Shown here: one piece after another, positions 43,155 through 54,654 of the stretch
Position numbering within the stretch: the stretch's first letter is position 1
How the letters are laid out: each line of letters opens with the position of its first letter
DNA from: Fasciola hepatica
Lineage: Eukaryota; Platyhelminthes; Trematoda; Plagiorchiida; Fasciolidae
DNA: 64,000 bases
Direction: 5' to 3'
NCBI GenBank assembly: GCA_948099385.1
Contig: CANUEZ040000205.1
Span: 434,001 to 498,000 of the forward strand
Position numbers and translations under genes: made by a program
Notes under the pieces: model-generated
The model's database searches: none
What the model saw: only the letters and a program-made list of their open reading frames with translations
Told to the model about the DNA's origin: nothing

Positions 43155-44846
43155 GTGAGAACCAAATTCTCGCACACAGATCCAATCGTATGTTCCAACA
43201 CTTCGCCGTTTATGGGCCTAAGTAAAACCAAGACATTCCCATGTGATCAATCCACACAAATTGCTGGTATAATGCAATTGAGCAGTTGCAGAGTAGATTT
43301 GTATAATCTGATTCGCTATGCAGCTCGAACCCTGAAGTGACCATTGAAAATTCTGGAAGCACTGTACAGCTGTTTGATCCACTAAGGGAATCATGAGCAT
43401 TGCAAATGGACCGAGTCCACACGGGGACACGTACAAGGGTTGGGGTGAACGATTGTCAATAGAACACCCGAACCACAAGGCTATCCGATATGGCTCTGAA
43501 CGCTTTGTTCAACATATACACTACATGATATAGCACACTCCCCAAACTGGCTTCGGCTTTCAAATTGGCTTTTTGCAGTGAGAACCAAATTCTCGCACAC
43601 AGATCCAATCCTATGTTCCAACACTTCTCCATTTATGGGCCTAAGTAAAACCAAGACATTCCCATGTGATCAATCCACACAAATTGCTGATATAATGCAA
43701 TTGAGCAGTAGCAGAGTAGATTTGTATAATCTGATTCGCTATGCAGCTCGAACCCTGAAGTGACCATTGAAAATTCTGGAAGCACTGTACAGCTGTTTGA
43801 TCCCCTAAGGGAATCATGAGCATTGCAAATGGACCGAGTCCACACGGGGACACGTACAAGGGTTGGGGTGAACGATTGTCAATAGAACACCCGAACCACA
43901 AGGCTATCCGATATGGCTCTGAACGCTTTGTTCAACATATACACTACATGATATAGCACACTCCCTAAACTGGCTTCGGCTTTCAAATTGGCTTTTTGCA
44001 GTGAGAACCAAATTCTCGCACACAGATCCAATCCTATGTTCCAACACTTCGCCATTTATGGGCCTAAGTAAAACCAAGACATTCCCATGTGATCAATCCA
44101 CACAAATTGCTGGTATAATGCAATTGAGCAGTAGCAGAGTAGATTTGTATAACATGATTCTCCATGCAGCTTGAACACTGAACTGACCATTGAAAATGAT
44201 GGAAGCACCGTACAGCTGTTTGATCCCCTAAGGGAATCATGAGAATTGCAAATGGACCGAGTCCACACGGGGACACGTGCAATGGTTGGGGTGAACGATT
44301 GTCAATAGAACACCCGAACCACAGGACTATCAGATATGGGTCTGAAGTCTTTGTTCATTGTATAACGTTCATGATATAGCACTTTCCCCAAACTGCCTTC
44401 GGCTTTCAAATTGGCTTTTTACGGTGAGAACCAAATTCTCGCACACCGATCCAATCCTATGTTCCATCACTTCTCCATTTATGGGCCTAAGATCAACCAA
44501 GGCATTCCCTTATGAACAATCCACACAAATTGCTGATACAATGCAATTGAGCAGTAGCAGAGTAGATTTGTATAATATGATTCTCCATGCAGCTTGAACA
44601 CTGAACTGACCATTGAAAATTCTGGAAGCACTGTACAGCTGTTTGATCCCCTAAGGGAATCATGAGCATTGCAAATGGACCGAGTCCACACGGGGACACG
44701 TACAAGGGTTGGGGTGAACGATTGTCAATAGAACACCCGAACCACAAGGCTATCCGATATGGCTCTGAACGCTTTGTTCAACATATACACTACATGATAT
44801 AGCACACTCCCCAAACTGGCTTCGGCTTTGAAATTGGCTTTTTACG
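43155..44846. repeat. Four-monomer higher-order repeat, copy 2 (1692 bp)
   Basis: Direct partner of 41463-43154. The next two 1692-bp intervals keep the B linker spacing but their other monomers are less alike, so homogenisation is strongest between 40.6 and 44.8 kb. Confidence 0.85.
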
Positions 44847-47800
44847 GTGAGAACCAAATTCTCGCACACCGATCCAATCCTATGTTCCATCACTTCTCCA
44901 TTTATGGGCCTAAGTGAAACCAAGGCATTCGCTAATGTACAATATACAAATATTGCTGATAAAATGCAATTGAGCAGTAGCAGAGTAGATTTGTATAATC
45001 TGATTCGCAATGCAGCTCGAACCCTGAAGTGACCATTGAAAATTCTGGAAGCACTGTACAGCTGTTTGATCCCCTAAGGGAATCATGAGCATTGCAAATG
45101 GACCGAGTCCACACGGGGACACGTACAAGGGTTGGGGTGAACGATTGTCAATAGAACACCCGAACCACAAGGCTATGCGATATGGCTCTGAACGCTTTGT
45201 TCAACATATACACTACATGATATAGCACACTCCCCAAACTGGCTTCGGCTTTCAAATTGGCTTTTTACGGTGAGAAACAAATTCTCGCACACCGATCCAA
45301 TCCTATGTTCCACCACTTCTCCATTTATGGGCCTAAGTAAAACCAAGCCATTCCCTTATGAAAAATCTACACAAATTGCTGATACAATGCAATTGAGCAG
45401 TAGCAGAGTAGATTTGTATAATATGATTCTCCATGCAGCTTGAACACTGAACTGACCATTGAAAATGATGGAAGCACTGTACAGCTGTTTGATCCCCTAA
45501 GGGAATCATGAGCATTGCAAATGGACCGAGTCCACACGGGGACACGTACAAGGGTTGGGGTGAACGATTGTCAATAGAACACCCGAACCACAAGGCTATC
45601 CGATATGGGTCTGAACGCTTTGTTCAACATATACACTACATGATATAGCACACTCCCCAAACTGGCTTCGGCTTTCAAATTGGCTTTTTACGGTGAGAAA
45701 CAAATTCTCGCACACCGATCCAATCCTATGTTCCACCACTTCTCCATTTATGGGCCTAAGTAAAACCAAGCCATTCCCTTATGAAAAATCTACACAAATT
45801 GCTGATACAATGCAATTGAGCAGTAGCAGAGTAGATTTGTATAATATGATTCTCCATGCAGCTTGAACACTGAACTGACCATTGAAAATGATGGAAGCAC
45901 CGTACAGCTGTTTGATCCCCTAAGGGAATCATAAGAAATGCAAATGGACCGAGTCCACACGGGGACACGTGCAATGGTTGGGGTGAACGATTGTCAATAG
46001 AACACCCGAACCACAGGACTATCAGATATGGGTCTGAAGTCTTTGTTCATTGTATAACGTTCATGATATAGCACTTTCCCCAAACTGCCTTCGGCTTTCA
46101 AATTGGCTTTTTACGGTGAGAACCAAATTCTCGCACACCGATCCAATCCTATGTTCCATCACTTCTCCATTTATGGGCCTAAGTTCAACCAAGGCATTCC
46201 CTTATGAACAATCCACACAAATTGCTGATATAATGCAATTGAGCAATAGCAGAGTAGATTTGTATAATATGATTCTCCATGCAGCTTGAACACTGAACTG
46301 ACCATTGAAAATTCTGGAAGCACTGTACAGCTGTTTGATCCCCTAAGGGAATCATGAGCATTGCAAATGGACCGAGTCCACACGGGGACACGTACAAGGG
46401 TTGGGGTGAACGATTGTCAATAGAACACCCGAACCACAAGGCTATCCGATATGGCTCTGAACGCTTTGTTCAACATATACACTACATGATATAGCACACT
46501 CCCCAAACTGACTTCGGCTTTCAAATTGGCTTTTTACAGTGAGAACCAAATTCTCGCACACCGATCCAATCCTATGTTCCATCACTTCTCCATTTATGGG
46601 CCTAAGTGAAACCAAGGCTTTCGCTAATATACATTATACAAATATTGCTGATAAAATGCAATTGAGCAGTAGCAGAGTAGATTTGTATAATCTGATTCGC
46701 AATGCAGCTTGAACACTGAACTGACCATTGAAAATTATGGAAGCACTGTACAGCTGTTTGATCCCCTAAGGGAATCATGAGCATTGCAAATGGACCGAGT
46801 CCACACAGGGACACGTACAAGGGTTGGGGTGAACGATTGTCAATAGAACACCCGAAACACAAGGCTATGCGATATGGGTCTCAACGCTTTGTTCAACATA
46901 TACACTACATGATATAGCACACTCCCCAAACTGGCTTCGGCTTTCAAATTGGCTTTTTACGGTGAGAAACAAATTCTCGCACACCGATCCAATCCTATGT
47001 TCCATCACTTCTCCATTTATGGGCCTAAGTTCAACCAAGGCATTCCCTTATGGAAAATCTACGCAAATTGCTGATACAATGCAATTGAGCAGTAGCAGAG
47101 TAGATTTGTATAATCTGATTCGCAATGCAGCTCGAACCCTGAAGTGACCATTGAAAATGATGGAAGCACTGTAGAGCTGTTTGATCCCCTAAGGGAATCA
47201 TGAGCATTGCAAATGGACCGAGTCCACACGGGGACACGTACAAGGGTTGGGGTGAACGATTGTCAATAGAACACCCGAACCACAAGGCTATGCGATATGG
47301 CTCTGAACGCTTTGTTCAACATATACACTACATGATATAGCACACTCCCTAAACTGGCTTCGGCTTTCAAATTGGCTTTTTGCAGTGAGAACCAAATTCT
47401 CGCACACAGATCCAATCCTATGTTCCAACACTTCGCCATTTATGGGCCTAAGTAAAACCAAGACATTCCCATGTGATCAATCCACACAAATTGCTGATAT
47501 AATGCAATTGAGCAGTAGCAGAGTAGATTTGTATAATATGATTCTCCATGCAGCTTGAACACTGAACTGACCATTGAAAATGATGGATGCACCGTACAGC
47601 TGTTTGATCCGCTAAGGGAATCATGAGCATTGCAAATGGACCGAGTCCACACGGGGACACGTGCAATGGTTGGGGTGAACGTTTGTCAATAGAACACCCG
47701 AACCACAGGACTATCAGATATGGGTCTGAAGTCTTTGTTCATTGTATAACGTTCATGATATAGCACTTTCCCCAAACTGCCTTCGGCTTTCAAATTGGCT

Positions 47801-48229
47801 TTTTACGGTGAGAACCAAATTCTTGCACACCGATCCAATCCTATGTTCCATCACTTCTCCATTTATGGGCCTAAGTTCAACCAAGGCATTCCCTCATGAA
47901 CAATCCACACGAATTGCTCATACAATGCAATTGAGCAGTAGCAGAGTAGATTTGTATAATATGATTCTCCATGCAGCTTGAACACTGAACTGACCATTGA
48001 AAATTATGGAAGCACTGTACAGCTGTTTGATCCCCTAAGGGAATCATGAGCATTGCAAATGGACCGAGTCCACACGGGGACACGTACAAGGGTTGGGGTG
48101 AACGATTGTCAATAGAACACCCGAACCACAATGCTATCGATATGGGTCTCAACGCTTTGTTCAACATATACACTACATGATATAGCACACTCCCCAAACT
48201 GCCTTCGGCTTTCAAATTGGCTTTTTGCA

Positions 48230-48420
48230 GTGAGAACCAAATTCTCGCACACCGATCCAATCCTATGTTCCATCACTTCTCCTTTTATGGGCCTAAGTAA
48301 AACCAAGGCATTCCCTTATGAACAATCCACACAAATTGCTGATAAAATGCAATTGAGCAGTAGCAGAGTAGATTTGTATAATCTGATTCTCCATGCAGCT
48401 TGAACACTGAACTGACCATT
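48230..48420. repeat. Truncated last monomer of the array
   Basis: The final copy starts with gtgagaaccaaattctcg and runs 191 bp until cactgaactgaccatt. Where every other monomer continues gaaaattctgg, unrelated sequence begins (tagatagggc). The copy is otherwise an ordinary monomer and not visibly more decayed than the rest, so the edge is sharp. Confidence 0.9.
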
Positions 48421-50054
48421 TAGATAGGGCACTCATATTTCGATAGGTCACTCATAATTTGTTGGGGCAAGTGCACAGTTCATTACACGTTATATTCATG
48501 TTCATACGTATATCCAATATACATATATATCTGATGGAACTCTACAAATCGGCTACTGTTATTCATAAAAAACCGTTTACGAGACACACTCAAACTGCAG
48601 TTAGATTGGGTGCTGACTTGTTTTGGGCATTTCACCAGGATATAATAGAAGAAGAAATAAAATGACTCTTTTCAACCAAATGGCTTACCACGCCGCAATC
48701 ATATGCACTCTTTTATAACTCTCGCAAGATTGTGATAGAAAAACAGGAGCCGCTACAAAATGTGAACCATACTGATGTTGCTATAGAACTATAATGTCGT
48801 GAATTGAGTCATGACACAATGGGCATTATATTCGTTTGTGCCCGCAAGTTGCATGTGTTATAGAGCTATCAGTGAACTGATGTTACAGGGTATCACACAA
48901 TCACTTCCGACCTGTCATTCGTCATGTATTTGTATTTGAATCTGTAGCACACATTTCGCGATTGCACTATCTGTGCAAATCATGCGGGTGAGGTGTAAGA
49001 TTACAGCTCGTCGATTGGGAATGCACTCGACCGCACCGAGTCAGGTTTAGAAGAGCAGCAGCTAGTGTTACTTGATTTGCTCTTCGGTGGGGCAAGTGTG
49101 TATAAGTCCTCCTCTAAATTCTTGGAAACTATAAGGAAATACGTCCAAATGCGGGCTGGCAAGCTGCACATGTTTTGGATTGGTCATGTGCATACAACAC
49201 TGCAGTACTGTTATTAATTGTCCAGTGGGACCAGTAAACTTTGAGCCATTTTACCCTGGGCTTTCATTCTAGCTACCGGATTTGATTCGTTTGCTCTGAT
49301 ATGCTTACAGAGATTGATGCCGCGGGAAACTATTTTCTTCACCTGGTAAAATTACAAATAAAGTAATAAATAACTAAGAATAATAAATATCAAGCTTTTG
49401 CTACTCACCGCCTCTTGTATCTTGAACAGATGGCCACTCGTGATTATGTGAAAAAAAAGTATAAACTAAAAACTCTTCATATATTTATATTGCCGAACGG
49501 GTATTTCTCAGGATACATCTGAGTAATTATGTACCTACAATCCTTCTTCGTTGTTTGGTGCACGGTGCAAACTCTATTCAAATAGCTAGTCAACTCCTTA
49601 AACAGTCCCAAGAACAATCAAAACAACTTGTGCCGTTCTTTTCATAGTGGATCAAATAATAAAAGATGCATATCGTCATAAGTATATGAGAGTTATGTCG
49701 ATATAACAGTGATGCTTATTATCATGGACGCTGTACAAGCTAAAGTACACGCCAAAGAATAGAAACCCGTGCTATTTTGTCAAGTATGGACGTCTGAAAG
49801 TTCTCTCGGTACAGCTCGACTTTGAATTGCTTTTTAGATTCAGTTGATATGACACGATTCTCACTTCTGATAAGGCAAATCAAACAATCAATAGGTGTTT
49901 CTATGAGTTTTAGTGCTCAGCACACAGTCAATGATGAATAGGGAGCTGTTCCACTTAACAAGCAAAATCAAGAAAAATATAGATATTTTTTGGGAGGTTG
50001 AACATATTCAGTCGCATGTTCTTAGTTGAAAACTGTCAAAGGTGTAAGGTATTC
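48421..50054. other. No recognisable gene; DNA between array and palindrome
   Basis: This 1.6 kb is AT-rich and has no long open frame. The longest candidates (about 68 codons at 48459-48665) show no domain I know. Translating both strands I found no clear retroelement motif, although a stretch around 49010-49200 stays open for about 60 codons on the plus strand without a recognisable match. Its inverted partner, if any, would lie beyond the right edge, so it may or may not belong to the palindrome arm. Confidence 0.6.
48423..48460 (+). repeat. Two short imperfect direct repeats at the array edge
   Basis: gatagggcactcatattt (48423-48440) is followed by gataggtcactcataattt (48442-48460), differing by one substitution and one added base. 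They lie immediately beside the last satellite base. They may be a remnant of another tandem repeat or of the event that ended the array. Confidence 0.6.
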
Positions 50055-52351
50055 TCTTTTCAGAGAATTCCTCTTCCAGAAAATATGTCCATCTTATGTA
50101 TCAATTTACTTGCCAATGACGTGTTCTATTTTGGTCAATGGCGCTCCTTCATTCTAACTCAAAATAAGTAATGTTATAGAAATCTTCAACGTTCAAATCA
50201 GGAATCATTACATGCTTGATTTGGGATTTAAATTGTCATTCCTGAATACTTCAGACAAAAATTTAAATTTTCATTTATAATAAATGTGGCCTTTTAATTG
50301 AACAAATGATATCCCCGGTAGGATTTCAAAGCACGCTCCACCAGGTGGTTCGTTGTGTTGCCACCACCGACAGTGTATTACACAGCGGGGATCTAACGCG
50401 TTCTGCTCTTTAATGTCCATTTACTAATTCTCCCAGCCAATTTTCGCGTCCAGGATTTTCCGTTTACCAGCTGTTTTTATCATATCAATAAATTACCAAG
50501 CACCGTGCAGCTCCACTGAAGAGATGATTCGTTTACGCACTGTGTGAGCAAGGCAAAGCCGTTCAGAACCATCGTAAATTGAGTGGAGCAACAAGTGTGA
50601 GCAAAATATAAAAGTACATAACTGTGCCTTGCCTGATCCTAAATCCAGCTATATCAAAGGATTCACTGCCCCAGACACATTTAGGTTCGAAATACGTGAC
50701 CGAACCAAAACAGTGCATAGTACGGCTGGGTGTAACAGAAATATGGTGGAACAAGCTGTTACCCAGGTGTGTAAAACATTGGTTCATATAGACACATGAA
50801 CAAAATCTATGAGGGTATTTTCATTATGAATAGGGAAATGGGTTAGGCATTGTATGTTCTAACATATGCGTCTGTGTCGCAGTGGTCGAAATTTTCTCGG
50901 GCGATTTCGTGAGGAAGTCACTACAGGTATGAATGAGTTGACGAATGGATGAATAGGTGAATCAGCTAACGAGTGAATCAATATAATGTGTTCATGTGAA
51001 AAGCTGGGCGTAAATTTCATTGGTTTACACGGTAACCAGAATATTATTGTCCGGAATTACTCCATGCACAAACCGTACATCGACGAATGCTGGCAAGCTT
51101 GCAATTATCTTCAGAAGGATCTTGGTGCATTTACGAAGCCATTTTTTATCGCTCATTCAAATAACACGCATTTTGGATATTGAATGGATCACTGGAAACG
51201 TCATTCATTTATAATCCTATTGTAACGGGAACAAACTACCATCTGTTGGTGTACTGGTTGGCTCCAACCCCTTTGAATGTGGGTTTTACTCAGCACTGGA
51301 ATTGGCATCTTTACAGTTAAAATATTCATCGTTGCCTAATCAACATTACCAAGCTTTGCGTTGTGGAATGCCTTGTGATACGCTGCCCAATTTCCACGGA
51401 CCTCTGGCTGACCTCTGAGGAATATCTCGAATAAAAATATTACCCCAAAGGAGAAAGGGTCCACTGGGAGCCTAAATAAAACGCAAAACACCGTGCTTAG
51501 AAAAGTTTTCAGAAAAAACAGCTCAGCAAACATTGTTCAGCCAACCATGATTCGTCTATAAGTTACTTCAGTATTTGGGAAATCGCCATGCAACAGTGGT
51601 CCAGTGCATCCGTGGACATTCAAAAATGCTGTAGGATTAGTCGGTAGAAGCAATTTACTGTATTCCACCCGGAAATGCCGAAGATGGGCACAAAATGGCA
51701 TCATCAGAATTCACCTTTAGTAGTTGAAGTCGTTTTGGTATTCAATGGTTTTCCGAAGAACTACTGTTATTCACCAAACAAACGCACTCGATGCAGAACT
51801 GTTTCTTTCTTTACCACGGTAAATCTTAGTAAGCGCTTTCGGCAACAATGAAAAACAAATCCTCAAATAATTTGTTCCATTTAACAACAAAGTTGCAAAC
51901 AGTTATAGTAAGTCTAGTAATTTTTCAACGCGTATACCTTTATCTCTGACTCACCTTTGAGTGTCACCGTAGTCTCTGACCTGTGTGGATGATCTTGTGA
52001 CGTGAGCTGGGATTGCCAACCGTAATTTCAGTAGTCTTCAGTTTACACCAGTATCAATGGACTTAATCTGATCTCTCGCTTTCATGCGTAGCCTTCAGTC
52101 CATGTCGCATTCAGTAGGGCAAACTCGGCTTTTGACCAAATTCCACCCACAGCCGAGTACTGTTTTCAAGGAAATCAGTGTGTGGGGTGAATGATCTTCG
52201 GTCTGGGACGTGAAGCCTCAATGACGCTATAGCCTGATTGACCAACACGTGCTGTTCACGTGGTGGCTGATCCCAAAAACATTCGCCGGTAAAGAGCCCA
52301 ACCTCACCTATCCATTCCGGCCCATGTACACCATCATCTGGTTGCAGACAC
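50055..52351. other. Left arm, part without recognised features
   Basis: Upstream of the gypsy fragment, where LTR and gag would be expected. I found no convincing LTR pair, tRNA-complementary site or Gag domain. Open frames of 60-75 codons (e.g. 50563-50787 minus, 50986-51183 plus) resemble nothing I know. A degenerate GAAT/GGAT-rich stretch lies at about 50927-50985. Short inverted symmetry near 50335-50400 was noted but not assigned. The mirror of this segment is 61704-64000. Confidence 0.6.
50927..50985 (+). repeat. Degenerate short tandem repeat (GAAT-like)
   Basis: The stretch contains gaatgag, gacgaatggatgaatagg, gaatcag and gagtgaatc in close succession, looking like a worn tetranucleotide repeat. 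Its mirror is at 63070-63128. Minor feature. Confidence 0.4.
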
Positions 52352-52442
52352 TGCAATGAGTGTCACTTTCATAGTTTCTGCCTGTTGAAGCGCAACTGAT
52401 ACAAACACCTTTCCCTGTTCGGAAACAAATGTGATATGTGTC
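52352..52442 (+). pseudogene. Possible Gag zinc-knuckle remnant (left arm)
   Basis: In one frame the residues CNECHFHSFC are followed, after one stop, by NKCDMC. The first resembles a C-x2-C-x-H-x-x-C knuckle with a short deletion and the second the beginning of another. It sits about 110 bp before the protease, the expected place for a Gag nucleocapsid motif. Short and damaged, so only tentative. Confidence 0.35.
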
Positions 52443-52550
52443 AACCCCAGAGCATCCAAGAAACATGAGTCCCCAGTCAGCTCTAGCTGCCTGCCTGTTC
52501 TGACAAGTCATCCGTCCATAACATGACGACTGCAAGTACCTAAATGTTGG

Positions 52551-52856
52551 AAGCTTGTAAATGTTTAGACCAATGGCCAGTGTGCTCGCATCCAACAGGA
52601 CTCTTTGTCCGAAATCTTAAACAGATCGGAGAAAATATAGAATGAAAGCGGTCGGACAGAAACCCAGCCTCAACAAAATTTTTTCACTCGAGCTCAATGG
52701 GCCAGAACTGATTTTATTACAGCCTTTTATGAGAGGGACATTTCTGCAACCTGCATTGTCAACAAATCCTATATAAACCTAGGATTAGCTGGACTAAATC
52801 GATAGAAAATTTAATTTTTTAGCAGTTTATGCAACCAAATGAAAACAACATCTGCA
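52551..52856 (+). pseudogene. Decayed retrotransposon aspartic protease (left arm)
   Basis: One frame gives KLVNV*TNGQCARIQQDSLS and then FITAFYERDISATCIVN and YINLGLAGLNR, followed by a CNQ remnant. This follows the gypsy protease plan: a short beta strand, a hydrophobic-D-T/S-x-S-D core, then a C-terminal LGLDW-like motif. The active-site segment is changed to DSLSE, and there are stops at the V* and later positions, so no activity is expected. Its place directly ahead of the RT supports the call. Confidence 0.55.
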
Positions 52857-52908
52857 TCTCCGTAAAAAAATCAGTTACTATGACGATTTACCAAAATTTT
52901 CAAAGACA

Positions 52909-53640
52909 AACGGTCTCTGTACATAGACTGAAGCTATTCTCCAGCTAAAAAGATGTGGCCGACCTTTGTCTTGATCAAAACCGCTGGTCCCATGCGCCAC
53001 ACTAAGGCTTATCCATCCAGGACTAAAGTAACTCGAAGACCTTGTTATTCCGATTCCCGATACCGTCCCAAGTTGGGCCGTTCCAACTGTGATTGTACTC
53101 AAGCAAAGCGGCTCAGTTAGATTATGCACCGACTTTTCTACTGACCCCAGTTTGACATTTTAATACATGTGTTAACCAATCCCAGTGGCAGAAGATATGT
53201 TCATACAAGTATAACGCATTGGATGTTTCGCGAAGCTTGACATGGCTGAAGCATACTTCTGGCTAGAAATCACCCCACAATCTAGATCGCACCTGACAAC
53301 CATTAAGCAGTGGGGTCTTCATCAATTCACGGGAATTCAGTTCGGTGTGGAAATGGTTCCGGCTGTATTTGAAAGGGTGGTAGACACCACGGTTGCTAAA
53401 TCTCTTGCTACAGCTGCGTGTCATGACGATATCCTATACGTTGAACAGTCTTCAGAATAAATTTGCCGAAGTCTCGTTGACGTCCAGAAACGTGTCCGAA
53501 ATTTAAGTTTGCCCCTCAAACCCGAAAAACATCAATTCCTCCTGATTTTTTCAGCGACTGGGAAATATTTTTTGATGCCACTGGGATGCAGCACGCCCCC
53601 GGAAACATCTGCTAGGTGGAGCAAAGCTCGCGCCACACGA
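52909..53640 (+). pseudogene. Decayed Ty3/gypsy reverse transcriptase (left arm)
   Basis: A single frame, broken by stops at 52924, 52972, 53029, 53161, 53173, 53212 and 53458, reads as an RT. It has TEAILQL, a palm start VPSWAVPTVIVLKQSGSVRL, motif A in FAKLDMAEAYFWLEI, motif B in FTGIQFGVEMVPAVF, motif C in ACHDDILY with the two aspartates at 53425-53430 (the usual Y before LDD is C-H here), and SLPLKPEKHQFLL, the thumb-side LxPEKCxF motif. Catalytic aspartates survive, but the stops make the reading frame dead. The assignment is strong. Confidence 0.9.
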
Positions 53641-53779
53641 CGAGTCATCCGTAAGATCGTTATCAGACATAATCAGCTAATACAGTGCATCCATACCTGA
53701 TCTACACCGAGTACGTGCGCCACTCGCCCATTTGCTCCAAAACGACACCCAATGGAGTTGATCGAAACCGGGACAGATA

Positions 53780-54120
53780 AGCTAAAAGCATCAAAAACAA
53801 ATGCTGACATTCGAAATATTTCTGACACAGTACGACGTGAGACTACTTCTCGCGGTGGATGACGATGGGTTCATCATGGTATCATTGTCTTTCTCTGTCA
53901 TACCATTCCCAATGGGTCGGAAACGCTGTGGCACATGCCTCCCACGGTCTAACGCTGTTTCAGAAGAACTACGAACAGAGAAAAAAGAGGCATTGGCACT
54001 CATATTTGCGACCAAGTATTTTCACAAAATATTTTTGGTCATGACTTTCTTTAGATCATGGATTGTACTTCGCTGTTGTCAATTTTCGAAAGAGAAACAC
54101 TTTCTGGAACTTGAAGTTGG
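53780..54120 (+). pseudogene. Decayed Ty3/gypsy RNase H (left arm)
   Basis: Pieces in alternating frames fit gypsy RNase H: FLTQYDVRLLLAVDDDG (first catalytic aspartate, about 53822-53869), then AVAHASHGLTLFQKNYEQ in the next frame (53925-53978), then KKEALALIFATKYFHKIF back in the first frame (from 53981), then LLSIFERE in another frame near 54080. The usual TDH is lost. Two frameshifts separate the parts. The match to the order S-R-T-L, N-Y, E-K-E-A-L-A-L is convincing. Confidence 0.85.
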
Positions 54121-54429
54121 GAAGAAACAACCACAATTTTTATCAAAATTTTGTTAGAATATTCCACAGTGGTGTGTCTGCCGTTTATTACACATGGCAT
54201 GTTTACTGTTTTTGCTGGCCGATAACCATGTCCGTCGAAATCACATGATTATCCACTGCATCCACCAGTTCAATTGCGAATGCATTTGAGAGAAGAATGA
54301 CGGCACTGCGAAACGCATTTCATTTGCGTAATACGAGCTCAAGCAAATCTCAACAATGGCACATAATATCAAACTTTTTTCTCGCACGGAATCTTTACGA
54401 TCGTTATAAATACATTTCTAATGTGTGCA

Positions 54430-54590
54430 CATTTGCACTGTTGTATCGCTATGAGGGGCTGAAAAAGCATGAATTGGTAGGTAATACTGCCATGTGTCTG
54501 GGCTATTCTAGCGAGTCGTATTGGGTTGATGCAGGCAACAACAAATCATTGTCGACAGCTACATAGAGAAGTTCTGAAAAATTCTCAGCT
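54430..54590 (+). pseudogene. Start of integrase (zinc-binding region) remnant (left arm)
   Basis: YEGLKKHELVGNTAMCLGYS is followed by SYWVDAG and, after a frameshift, IIVDSYIEKF. This resembles the H-x-G-H-P-G ... YWPGMDAD-IE-x-I-V-x-x-C stretch of gypsy integrases, with the metal-binding cysteines not preserved. Nothing like the catalytic core follows, so the element is truncated here. Confidence 0.45.
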
Positions 54591-54654
54591 GATCGATTTC
54601 ACTAACTAATCTTTCCACTAGGTCAGAATACATGTTTCTCAAAAAACTATCTTG

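Larger units (their letters stand above)
1..48420. repeat. Satellite array, 423-bp monomer, ~114.5 head-to-tail copies
   Basis: The same 423-bp unit recurs without interruption from the first base to 48420, always in the same orientation. Landmarks such as the segment starting gtgagaac at 434, 857, 2125, 5509, 11008, 16930, 21160, 28351, 33850, 40617 and 46962 fall on exact multiples of 423, apart from three net 1-bp losses (near 1288, 38046 and 48137). Copies differ mostly by substitutions shared among subsets, so the array is built of subtypes. Every frame meets at least one stop per monomer, so the 60-86-codon frames on both strands are not evidence of genes. No transposase, RT or RNA gene is visible inside the monomer. 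The array enters from the left edge, so total size is unknown. It could be pericentromeric, heterochromatic or sex-linked satellite; sequence alone does not say which. Confidence 0.98.
52352..54590 (+). pseudogene. Decayed Ty3/gypsy retrotransposon gag-pol fragment (left arm)
   Basis: A series of plus-strand stretches in standard Ty3/gypsy order: Gag-type zinc knuckle, aspartic protease, reverse transcriptase, RNase H and the start of integrase. At least seven in-frame stops occur in the RT section alone and the frame shifts between RT and RNase H. No integrase core follows; the sequence instead meets an opposing LINE fragment near 54600-54650. I could not identify LTRs or a primer-binding site. 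The domain order and wording are typical of gypsy elements of animals. The mirror copy on the right arm carries the same lesions. Confidence 0.85.

Noticed and set aside
47877..48260. 127-codon minus-strand open frame as a gene
   Set aside because: It is longer only because of the 1-bp deletion near 48137 joining two satellite frames.
1..48420. Hundreds of 60-86-codon open frames as small genes or a tandem gene family
   Set aside because: They recur because the DNA repeats every 423 bp, occur in several overlapping frames on both strands, show no known domain, and many use non-ATG starts.
1..48420. CRISPR array
   Set aside because: There are no short repeats separated by unique spacers; the whole 423-bp unit repeats without spacers.
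50335..50400. LTR end (caccaccgacagtgtattaca) with a primer-binding site
   Set aside because: No second copy is visible on the far side of the gypsy fragment and the following bases do not look like a tRNA complement.
51228..51300. LTR start at tgtaacgggaac
   Set aside because: Only a TG-rich beginning; no matching LTR copy, end or target-site duplication seen.
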